Shown: positions 11,526 through 23,100 of the stretch, one piece after another | Layout: every line of letters begins with the position of its first letter | Position numbering within the stretch: position 1 is the stretch's first letter | DNA from: Acanthopleura granulata | Taxonomy: Eukaryota > Mollusca > Polyplacophora > Chitonida > Chitonidae | Direction: 5' to 3' | DNA: 64,000 nt | NCBI GenBank assembly: GCA_016165875.1 | Contig: JABBOT010000007.1 | Coordinates: 7,659,245 to 7,723,244 of the forward strand | Program-made: the position numbers and the translations under genes | The notes under the pieces: model-generated | The model's database searches: none | The model's input: only the letters and a program-made list of their open reading frames with translations | Told to the model about the DNA's origin: nothing

Positions 11526-13054
11526 TCATTTTCAGCCAAGCGACAAAGTCAAAATATGTTATCAAGAAATAATCAGCGGAATATTATTCGGCCATGACAT
11601 CCGCTCTCAATGGGACTCTCGTTTTGGACGTCGGATCTATTTTAGTGTCAACAACATGTTCCTTCTGGCTATACGCTTCTTCTCGGTTGAAGTATAGAAG
11701 TAGTTAGGCTGAGCGTGTGGGAATATACAAAGGCGAAGGGGGAAAGGTTGTGAGGTTGAAGGGAGGAGTGAGAGCGCCGTAGCTGCGTGTGTGACTGAAA
11801 CCCCACGCACTTTGCGCAAGACTTATACATACCACAGCATAAACGATGCAAATAGTCATGTATGAGTATAAAGTACACAGGAGTATTAACAGCCTTTTCG
11901 ATTGCGAAATCTTTGTCACGCGGAACCCATGAATATCGTTCTATTCAGGCTTGTGTAAACACTGGATGAACGCTAACAACGGGAAGAAATACACTGCGCA
12001 GGGAGATTGTGCTGAAAGCTGGGTTAAGTCCTAACGTAAACTGCTTATACGGGCCAATAGACTCCCGCTGGGCTAGTGGGAAAAGAGTGAAACAGGATAT
12101 ACTTTGGAACAAAGCTGTTTTCCACTGGTGGCTTGGACGTCTTTCCGCGTGTCTTGTACATCGGGATAGGGGACAGAGGTGGGGGGGGGGGTAGTGTGGG
12201 GAATGTGATCGTATTTGTACTGGAAATGTATTATAAATATACAGTGTATATATCCGTGGAATATTTCAAAACCAAAGGCCTAGTACTAAGCCTTCATGTT
12301 TGAAATTCCGCATATGATGTTATGCTTTCATATATTTTTGAAAACAGTTTTGAAAGAGATATGGCCTACTTTGCCCCCTTGTAAAGAGAGGACTATACAC
12401 CGTACTAACCTGCCTGGGGAAAATCACATGACTCGTAAGCTTGGGTTTTTTGTCCTCCCCTGAATAGACAGGCTTGAATAACGGGTTGTTTAAAAAGACC
12501 ACGGGGGTTAAGGCATATACATGTACTGGCCTTTCCATGTACCTTTGGGCGAATGTAAATACTGCGCAGTCCTGTATACGGGGACAAACAGCTAAGTCGG
12601 CTGATGGCATATCGTGTGCGTTAACTTCACCAAATCTGCCGAGTCATCCGAGATTCAGAATAGGTATGTTAAATCAAGAGTGATATTGTTTCTTTGTGAC
12701 TTTTTCAAAGTCACAAGTGTTTAAAGTAATACGTAGAAAGTTTCGTATCAATTACGTATAAATTCAAGATTTTGTTTTCGTAAGCTCAGGTTATATGTAA
12801 GTGTTTCCGATTATTCGCAGTAGCAGAACCATATAGACTAATTTCTTGAACTGGCTCACCTAGATTTCTCGCGAGATTCAGCTGACGTCGGTTACCTGTC
12901 TAAATGTTTGTATATTTTTTGTGTCTACGTTTATTCTATGCAATGATTTGCTTTGCTTTTGAACAATAGAAATCAAAATTCAACAATACAGAAGTCATTT
13001 ACGATTTACACCTAAACTTTTATAGCGTATTAATTAATATTAACTACATGTAAT

Positions 13055-13200
13055 GTTTATTTATTTATTTAATTCGCGTTTTACGTCGTACTCAAGAATA
13101 TTTCACTTATACGACGGCAGTCAGCATTATGGTGGGAGGACACCGGGCAGAGCCCTGGGGAAATCGACGACCATCCGCAGGTTGCCGACGGATCTACCCA
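13055..13200 (-). mobile_element. SINE family 1, 5'-truncated
   Basis: (ttta)n, then tcgtactcaagaatatttc and body to gcaggttgccgacgg. Confidence 0.85.
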
Positions 13201-14424
13201 GCGGCTCAAGTAATGCTATTGCTGGTTAATACTAGAAACGTTTATACATAATACTTCTTAAGATCTGTAACTTTACATGAAACCCAGTTCTTAGGTTATC
13301 CCCGTAAAGTCTTACACTAAGCCAACCATGACAGATTTTAAATGTCGCTTTGTAACGAATGACGAAAGTCATTCAGACGAGAAAAAAATTAGAATTAGAG
13401 GAAAAACAACCGATTACGCCTTTTGCCCAAACGCGCTTTGCTAGGATCCTAATCGCTAAGAAATTACCTTTAGTGATGTTGAAAGTGTAGTTGGGTGTAC
13501 CTCAAAATAATTCAAGTATGTGGTGAAAATAAGATTCCTCTTCTTGCCGTAGTGTTCACTCCTCAGCAAAGAAAAAAATGCATGTAGAACGATAGATATC
13601 GGACGTTATCACTGATTCGTCTACGTATGCGCAATACGCAATGCTTCCAATGCATTCCAAATATACGTTTGCAGTAATACACCCGAAAAGCGTGAAATGA
13701 GCTGTTGAGAAACCTGATGGACACACAAGCCCAAGATATGCACACAAGTGTACACATAGGCCTGTATACAGAGAGTGCTCCCTTTGTATTTAGATGTCAG
13801 CAGAGTGATGGATTATGCACCAAGGAAGGTATCATATATTCCGGGGCGAGCGTTTGCGAGCATGGCGTATATATATGGAACAGTTAATACATTAAAACTG
13901 GAATTAAGGAGAGACGTACTCGTTGAGAAAACCTTGCGCAATACCTCTGTTATAAGTAAAGAATATTCTCTGGTAATTAAAATTATTTTCTGAAGACTAG
14001 AAGTCACTCATTAATAGGGCAGTATCGAAATCGAACTCTTTTATCGCTAAATGTAAGATAAGCCCTACTGTACCATGTACTATTTCTGATTACATTTACT
14101 ATAACATGGGCGTCTAAGTAAAGTTTCAAAAAAAGTTAGTTAGACCAGACGTACGATAGGGAAAATTGAGGAGCCGGAAGATTTTTAAGTCAAGAAATTC
14201 CTGATTGAAGGAGAGGTCATTTGCCTAACACAGCAAGACAGGTGATCGGTAAATTAAAATCAAAATTGCCTGACATTTTCGATAAGTCACATGACAGAAT
14301 TGAACTCTCTACTTTTTACCCTCTACGACAAAAGAGTTCGAACTCGAATATCCGCTATCTTGTTTCCTTGAAAATCACATGATGCAAAATAAGAAGATAT
14401 ACGGAAATAATAGTGTTTACGACA

Positions 14425-14575
14425 ATCGCCCTTTGGCAAACTGCTGACGAACTTTACCACGTGTGGTGCACGGACATGCACACTAATCCGATGGAAGAAA
14501 AGTGTTTGCCAAACGTAAGACTGCGAAAGGCCAAGAGGGCGATGTGGAACGTTTATTGTCACTAAGGCCAGATTT
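14425..14575 (-). mobile_element. SINE fragment related to 10003-10265
   Basis: ctttggcaaactgctgacga and attgtcactaaggccag in the same order as the copy at 10 kb. Confidence 0.5.
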
Positions 14576-15129
14576 GTAATAAGATGCTTGTCACGTGACC
14601 CGTTTCTTGACGAACTTGGAAATACAACCGATTTAAGTATTTTTATACTCACTATATAATCAGTTGAATCCTGAATACCTCAGATTCAAAAATAAAATTC
14701 TGTGCATCTATTCAGACAGTGTTTACTGTATACCAGTGCGCGCATGCCTGCAAATAGCTGCTTAACATTCTTTTTTAAAACATCCCTTTGGTGAAAGTTA
14801 TGCGAAAAGAGACCTATGTCCTGTAATAAATAACCATGGTCATATCACTTTGCCCAAAGGGGTGCTTTCAAAAATGTCAGGCACCTACTTGCCGGCTTGA
14901 TACCGGTACCTGTTATATATCGCAGTTAGTATCGGCGTGGGTCTGTTTAGCTTTCAGAATATGGACCTTAGGTATACCCTGTCTAAATCATACGCTCCAG
15001 ATTTAGCTATTTCGGCGGTTATGTGTTTTTTTGCAATTCATGTCTCCGGATGCTTCACCGCTGAAACAATATAGAGTAACCGGGGAGAACAGTGATCGGA
15101 GAGTAGGGAATTTCGAGTCCGAACACATT

Positions 15130-15315
15130 TTAGCCTCGCCTGCCGCTCAGTACCGTGAGGTTTGAGAAAGAAAACAGGACTGCTCGGCCGGGTGTCTCTA
15201 TAACGTGACTGGGAGACCGCAGCACTTTGGCATCATGGACTCGCCCTGTCCCAGGGAGACACAGTATGTGCATACAATCTAAAAACTCCTCGTCGTCATA
15301 TACCTGAAACGATGT
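15130..15315 (+). mobile_element. SINE family 2, partial
   Basis: acaggactgctcggccgggt, ctcgtcgtcatatacctgaa. Head degenerate. Confidence 0.75.
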
Positions 15316-15551
15316 TAAGTGTGACGCAAAACCCTGTACATATAAATACATTTTCTGTGTAACGTTCACCTTGGTACCGCTTTCAATTTTAACCTAGTCC
15401 ATAAAGTAACGCTAGAATTATGAAAATGAACTTGAAAGCCTAAAATAGACGATGGTCGTTGTGTGGCGACGTCCGGTGATCACGCAATGCCTAACATGTT
15501 GAACTACAGCTGGCTCTAAAGGGGAAGACCCCACAAAAATGAAGACATGAT

Positions 15552-15680
15552 GAGTATGTATGTATGCTTGGGTTTTACGTCGTATTAAACAATGCTTCAG
15601 TCATATGACGACGCGGAGTCCTTAGAATGTAGATATGTTGTGACTCCTGGTGGCGGGGCGTAAGGCTACCACTGTCGGAG
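15552..15680 (-). mobile_element. SINE family 2 3' part
   Basis: gtatgtatgtatgcttgggt tail, then cagtcatatgacgacg. Confidence 0.75.
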
Positions 15681-16138
15681 GGCTAAAATGATAAACAAAA
15701 GGCTTGTTGAGTCCTCAGACAGCGATAGGCCTTACACAAGATCAAACAAAAAAAAAACACGAAGACGCTTGATTAGTCCAATACATATATTTGAACAACT
15801 TAGACAAATAGTACAATTGACAATAATATACAAAACAGTACAGATAATTACAAAATATATAGTTTCTTACTGATGACTTCGTCCAAATTTGGATGGGATA
15901 CTCTGGCTTCCAACAGCAAGTCAGTCCACGTAAATATAGAATCCTCGGAAATGTACACAGTCACTTTCAGGGTAAACTGGGATGAAATGTACGCAATCGC
16001 AGAAGCCTGGAGAACACACGACTGAATGACAATGCATATTACAACGTACACAGAGGGGAAAATGTAGGTTGGGCACCGACCTGGTTAGGGCCAAAGCAAA
16101 TAAAAAATGTAATACAATATTTTAAGAGAGGGTTCGTA

Positions 16139-16391
16139 ACACTGGGCGAGTCCATGCCGCCAAATTGCGGACGCCACTGGAACATCATGCAGAAGACACC
16201 AGACCTGACACCCCACCCAGTCACATTATACTGACACCGGGCCAGCCAATCCTGTTTCCTTACTCTGACCTCTGAGCGCCGAGCGAAATGCGAGGCAACA
16301 ACAAGTACCGTTTTTGGTATGGCTCGATCCGGGATTGATCATGGATCTCCCGACTTCGAGGCGAACGCTCTAACCCTCAAGCCACGAGGCT
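16139..16391 (-). mobile_element. SINE family 2 head and body
   Basis: gagtccatgccgccaaattg through ggatctcccgacttcgaggc, ending gccacgaggctg. Directly abuts the fold-back element upstream of gene B. Confidence 0.83.
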
Positions 16392-16392
16392 G

Positions 16393-16832
16393 TTAGTTAT
16401 GATGAGTAAGAAGGTCATTAAAGACTATATTTGACAATAATTTCACTGTTTTTTTACGTCAAATTATATGCAGTCAAATGTTTTGATTGTGCCGTGAGTT
16501 TTATGGGCCAAATTCATAATGTGGTTCACCAACGACGTCACAAAACTATTTGTATACCCTTCTGTTCAGCTTTGAATGAAGTTCTTGTGAACTGATACTC
16601 TTGCAATGTGTGCATGCGTATGGAAAAGCTAATATGGCATTAATGTTCTGCTTTGGGGTCAGAGAAAATTCGACGTGACGGCACCGATGAGCCAACAATA
16701 TCAATATGGTCCACAAAACCCACCATCAATCAAAACATTTCACTGCATTTAATTTGGTGGAAAAAATCTAAACATTCAGTGAAGATATTTTCACTTACAG
16801 TTTTAATTGTCTGCTTACTCATCATAACATCA
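16393..16832. mobile_element. Long-TIR fold-back element (MITE-like), copy 1
   Basis: The first and last roughly 190 bases are imperfect inverted repeats: left ttatgatgagtaag pairs with right cttactcatcataa, and left gcagtcaaatgttttgatt pairs with right aatcaaaacatttcactgc. There is no coding capacity. It ends about 125 bp before the gene B ATG, so it lies in the likely promoter or 5'UTR intron. Its left end abuts a minus-strand SINE. Confidence 0.75.
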
Positions 16833-16958
16833 TGTTTGCGTCTTCTGACCCTTTACTAGTACTTGATTTCTTTGTCGTCTTTCATCTGTATACTCGACCC
16901 TTTCCTTAGGAAAATCACGTCTGTCACGTGCACCTCTATTTTCGTTTTCAGATCCAAC

Positions 16959-17157
16959 ATGGAGATGAAGTTTATTCTGCCGTTGTTAACATTATGGATC
17001 GCGATTCCCTGCGCATATGCATATCCCCTAGGTGCCCCAGGTTCCGCGTGTTCAACTATGGAACCATCTCATTTCCCATCATCCGCTCAGATGACTGCAG
17101 CGCCGTTTTCTGTTGACATATCAACTGCCACCTACACCGGAAACAGTAAAATCACAG
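16959..17157 (+). CDS. Gene B exon 1: signal peptide and Reeler start
   Basis: The ATG at 16959 follows a likely 5'UTR acceptor (ttcgttttcag at 16941-16951). It encodes the signal peptide and the mature start YPLGAPGSACSTM. The donor after ATC ACA G is gtctgt, phase 1. An upstream in-frame ATG at 16863 would place the hydrophobic signal internally, so it was not chosen. Confidence 0.85.
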
Positions 17158-20100
17158 GTCTGTATTTCACCCTGGACTACCTACCAAAAAAGCCTCCAAT
17201 TCCAATCGTGAAAGCTACTTTAGTTCCACGGTCATCTCGCCACGACATGGCTGAGATATTGCCGATGTGGCGTTAAGCCATAATCATACATTGGTGCTGG
17301 CTTCCTCTTGAATGGCCTGCCAGTAACCTGCGGATGGACATAGGTTTCCTCCAGACTCTATCCAGTTTCCCTCTCACTTATATACCGGCGGCCAGCATTA
17401 GGGTGGGACGAAACCGGGCAGGGTCCGGGGGAAACCTGCTACCGTCCGCAGACCTTCTCACACACGACCAGAGACGTACCCTGCATTAGCTGAACTTGAA
17501 CTCAAAGAGCAAACGGGGCATCAGTTTCTCCACCAAAGAAAGCAAATCTTGCAGCACATAAAACAGCAATGCCTTCTGTCTTCATGCACATGAATCACGG
17601 CATGTACTGTAAAAAAAAGTGGACGAAAAGAAATAGTCTGCTCTGTTGACACTTCAAATCGCTGAAGTTGTACGTCGTCGCTTACTGAGTGAGCCATCGT
17701 CCGACAGTTTCGTTTTCAAACAAGAGGACTATAGAGAACTCACTAAGGCAGACAACCATACAGAATAAGTGCACGAGATCATTGGGTATTAGCGCGCGAT
17801 CGTTAGATATTGCGTCGTGAACGTGGGATATTAGTTTTGTTGAGCATGCGATAGTTGTACAGTTGGCCCACAATTGTCCTGTGATGAGCGTACTGTCCTG
17901 TCATCCTGAACAGAATTTACCAGTCTTTTAACCCTTCGTTGTTACGAACCTATTTACGGTATATCAATCGTGTCTTCATGTAATGGACAGAAGTCTTTTT
18001 TTCCTGTTCAACAAATTTTTGCGGAACCTAGCCTACAGCATCGATCTTTGAAACCTAGCACCGGGGACTTTCCTGACTTTACATATAAAACAGTATGCTG
18101 AGAACATACTTGTATAGCCTAATGAAGCTGTCACTTCAGCAATTAATCTACAGACATCTAAATAGTTACATTGTTGTAGGTTTCTATGCTGATTTTGCAC
18201 AGGGCATGAAGAGAGAAGGAACAACAGGACGTCTTTTAAGTGTAAAATTTTTTGGGCCTGTAGACATGAATTTTAATATTAATACACATTTCATTAGTTC
18301 TGAACATTAGATATACACTGTAGAACTACACGGCGTATGTTACAGACGGTTAATTTACATATGTACTTGTTTTCAATGTCGTAAAATCATCCGGCGATCA
18401 TCCACTCAAGATGACACGGTACCATGATGGCGACAAACTTCATATCGTTATTTCAACTGGCCGGATGAGGGGCAGGGTCTCTTCCGTTGTCATGCTCTGC
18501 AGATATACAACCCTGGAATTGCCTTGAAATAAAGGTTAAATTATCCAATCCTTCATTTCTTACACTCTTTTTTTCACGTAATTCTGAAACCATGTCACCA
18601 TCTAATTTTAAGGAACGAGGCGCCCAAGTCAACATTCCGTTCCGCCTGACGAGAGGTCATTATTCCCGCCATATAAATGAACACACCGGAATTTCCCATG
18701 CCTCATGTGACTGGGAGTTAGCAGGGTTAAGGAGGAGGATTTTCAACCCGGTTTTCAAACATGAAATGTTTTCACTTTTCTAGTTAAACCCAAGATAATA
18801 AATGATCAGCATATATATCGCAATATGTAAGCCTACATTTCGTCGAGTCAAAAAATTTTTATTTCAAGATCAAATTGTTTTTTCTGGGTTTGGAAAATGT
18901 CAAAAGTCAGTCAAGGTTTTTAGATGCACTGTCGGTGAAGTGCACTTTGTTCAGTGGCGTAACTGTAGCTCACCGTATTACGCCAGTTCTGTTCAATCAA
19001 CATGACAGTCCCACTGTATAACAAAAGTAGATTTTATTGTATCTAAGGAAAATTACAGAGCTATTTCCCATGAAAAGGATCGAAAGGAACTCAGTCAACT
19101 ATGTACACAGCTATAATAACACCCGGTTACACATGCAACCCAAAGTTTATGTCATGGGAAATCAAATTCTGTAAGCCATATTTTAATTGCATTAAAGCAT
19201 GAAATACGTGGTACCATATGCAAAACACAGTTTGCATCATGAAGCCTGGGCCCTGCACGTCATGCTGCTCAGTATTAAAAGTTTACTATACACATCATGT
19301 GTGTTCAGAATCACAATTGCAAGCCGTGTGTTTCATCATTTTATATCTGGTGAACAAGCCAGTGTCTTTCAGCCGAACTACAGTGGTACATGTTTGTGCA
19401 AGTGTTGTTTTTGAACAAGACATATGTAATACACAAGCCACGTTTCTTAACATTACAAATGTGACATACAAGCCATCCTTTTATGTATCACAGATGTTGT
19501 GGATACAAGCTATTTTTTTCAACCTTACAAATATGGTATTTTACCAATTTTTTTCAACATCACTTGTGTGGTATAATTGCCAAATTTTTCAGCCTTACAA
19601 ATGTAGTGTATAAACCATGTTTTTCAACTTTACACCTGTGGTCCAAGCAATTTTTTTCAACTTTACACCTGTTGCAAAAGCAATGGTTTTTTTTCCACTA
19701 ACACTCATGTGGTGTGAAAACTCATGAACATACCCCATGAACTTAAAAATCCATTGAACGTGAAGAAAACCTTGAGAATGACATTAAGCATAAATTAATT
19801 ACTTCACCAATCAAACAGTTGCATCAGGTTGGTGCATTAGTTTTCGTATAACTAATCTTACACACTGTGCTGGGTGAACTACAAACTCGGTGTTTCGTGC
19901 CACAAATCAGACATATGAACTACGTTGTGTTTTCCTTCAGTGACGCTGAGCGCCCCGTGCGGAAAGACATTTAAAGGCTTCATGCTCCAGGCGCGTAGAG
20001 CTGACTCCAGCCAGGATCAAAATGTGGCGCTCGGGTCCTTCAACGCACCCAGCGGCTCACAAACCATCACCTGTGGATCTAGTCCGGTAACTGTATAACT

Positions 20101-23100
20101 TCACATTCAGTCTCCAGACTTCGTATTTTTAGTGTACTAGTATTTTCGGGAGTTTATTACAGATACCTTAAAACACATCACACGCTATCCTTTAAAACAT
20201 ATCACACGTTATCCCTATAAGCACATCACAGGCGATACATTAAAACACATTATCCGCTATACCTCAAAACACCTAACACGTTATCCGTTAAAAGCACACC
20301 TCACGCTATACCTAAAAGCACATCACATCAGATACCATAAAGTACATCACGTTCTATAGCGTAACGGCTTACCATGTAAGTTGTCACGTCTTTAGCATCT
20401 ACATGAACAGCTAGAATAAAACTTTAACTGAGCTAAACTGAAACAAGGTCGGATTTCACATTTGATCATTTGCCAGCTGCATTCACAATGTCGCCGATGC
20501 TCCGTTTTTTTCCCTCTGTGTTATCCTCATTCAGTCCATTTTTGGTGTATGAACATATTGTATTAAAGCCACACTATGTACACTTACTGTAAAATACAAA
20601 GATGTTCTCCATCGGTGTAAGGTGTTCACCCTAATCATAGAACTGACTCATAAAGTTGTAAGTTCGAATCCATCTTCTAACGGGGGCGGTTTGCCTGCCG
20701 CATTATTTCTATTACTATGTGTCTCTTAGGCTTATAACTATGTCTGCATTTGTCAGCTGCATGATCTGATCGCTTTTAATTTAAAATTTTCTTCGGAACT
20801 TTTCGAAACACCACGACACAGGTAAATGTTTTGCAAAATCGCTGGGCTCAGTGTAGATTGATTTAAATTTCTATACATATGGCTTACATTACTGTCAACT
20901 GTTAAACTACATTAAAATATCAGATCTTTGCTTATCATTAATGTTTTAGATAGAAATGTCTGTAAAAGTGTTTATTCAACTGGCTCTAGTTAATAGTTGT
21001 TTCAGGGCTGCGCCACTCTCAGGTCACGTGAGTTTTATTTAAAGCATAAAATACTACAAACATACACATTTGCTGGTTGAAATCTTAGCTCCAAAAGCTA
21101 TTGAATATGTTAATGCGTTGGAATAAATTAACATTTGTGTCTTCAGGCTGTGACGCACACAGACAGGAACCAGAAGTCTGGCATGTCCTTTGTGTGGACC
21201 GCCCCAACTCAGGCCACTGGCCACGTGGTCTTTATGTAAGCATGGACCAAAATTCGCTGAAAACCAATTAAATAATTGAAAAATTAAACAATTAAATTAA
21301 ACAAATGTTCTCCTACTCATATTACAAAAATACTATAGACGGTGAAAATTGTGTATGATATATTGAGAAAATGATCCGTGATCTTCTTGCCTATGATTAT
21401 TGCATCAACTATACGTTTCATAGATGAGTTGATTCATAAGTATATTGTCTTTGAAGCAGGCCCTTTCCATCACTATTCACTTCGGCAGTTCCGGGGAAAA
21501 CAAATTGTCTGCATATGTAGACGTATTGAATTTTCCTGACGCCATTCCACGACGCGAAAGCCGATTATAGGCCAAAGCACTCAACTGATTATTTCTCACC
21601 TTTGGAATTGGAGAATACGTATGTCGCCCGACGGAATGTTACAATATAACTGAAGCACATCCAACTGGCGTGTATCTTCGATCATTCATTCATTCGCAAT
21701 TTGGCCAAGGTAGAAATTAAAGTAGGTGAAACACTTTAAAGAAGTAGTGTCCACTCAAACTTAATGACACTCAGGAACAGAAAGACTCTTTAAACTGAAA
21801 GGCCTGTCAGCCACATCCTGATGGTCGTGGGTTCCGCCAAGCTCTGCCCGGTTTTCTCCCAACATAATGCCGTCGTATAAGTGAAATATTCTTGAGTACG
21901 GCGTGAAAGAACAATCAAATAAATAAATAAATAATGTGAAAATAGAATTGAAGTTAATCTTATCAGCCGGGCACCTGTAAACTATGAGTAAAGATCATCA
22001 TTTAATGTTTTAAAAGTTAAATACATTCAGCTGTTTGAATTCTAGTATGGTGGCCATTATAAACCATATGACCGGTGGGGCCTAAGTACACTAACATCGT
22101 AATTCGTAACGTCGTAGTTATCCACATTATAAACACAGCTATTCAATATATGATGTATTAGGCTCATATCAGAATTACAACGGTCGGCAGCATTTAATTT
22201 TTAAAAAGCCCCAAAAATATGGGCAAACTGGTATTTTTAATTATTAAATTTTTAAAAATTATTAAATACTTTTCCGTCTTGTGTTCAGAACTATCTTTGT
22301 CGCATAGAGCGTATATTTCCAGTTTATGCAGGTTTCTTCTTCAGTCGTACAGGTGAAGGTCTGCCAACAACCTGCGAATGGCTATGGGTTTACGCTGGGC
22401 TCCCATAGGCTTCCTCCCACTGCCGCAGGCAGCCGTCGTATAAGTGAAATATTCTTGAATACGACGTAATACTTCAGTGAAATAAGAATAGATATACATG
22501 TATAAAGAGCTAAATAGCACAGAGGTAAATAATTTCATGAACTAAATTGTATCCATTTCGTGTATTTGGATTCTTTGGGTGATAACGAAATTATTCGGTA
22601 TATAAACAGTTGTAAACCTTCAGTACTTGATCTGATTTTCACGGTTCACGTTACACATAAACTGAAAGCTAATTTTGTGTAAAGAGTTGTCGAAACGTTT
22701 ATTCCGTAAGCAGCTGAAAACTGACAGGTATTATCAACACTGCATACTGTCTTTGCAGGGCCACGTTCGTGGAGAAGTTTGACACTTACTGGGTGCGAGT
22801 GAATTCTTCGATGGTCTTGGACACTAGTTCACTTCCATCCTCCAATAGAAACTCCACTTTCTATCCGTCTCCTCTGGCATGTGCGACAACAAAGCCGCCT
22901 TTTGCACAAACAACCACTAAGACGATGCGAACCACCACAACCACTGCTAAGTGGATGACAACTAAGATCACGTCACAGAAGACAACCCATCCTTTGTGGC
23001 ACACAACAACTATGGTTGAGTACATTAACATGCATCTATGTGTTGTGTTTTACGCATTGTACATAACCCTGTGTTGGTAGTTGCGGTTACATGTCTCAAA

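Larger units (their letters stand above)
3640..16138. other. Intergenic region between relic A and gene B
   Basis: About 12.5 kb of AT-rich DNA. Apart from the SINEs, the TIR element, local duplications and the possible Reeler exon relic listed separately, I see no supported gene, RNA gene or recognisable transposase. Open frames here are short, lack splice context and mostly overlap repeats. A poly(G) run lies at 12181-12190. Confidence 0.6.

Noticed and set aside
16863..16958. Upstream ATG giving gene B 32 extra N-terminal residues
   Set aside because: It would bury the signal peptide, and an AG acceptor just before 16952 suggests this stretch is intron.
20160..20365. CRISPR-like array of short repeats
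   Set aside because: Units are directly adjacent and imperfect, without unique spacers, and lie in a eukaryotic intron.
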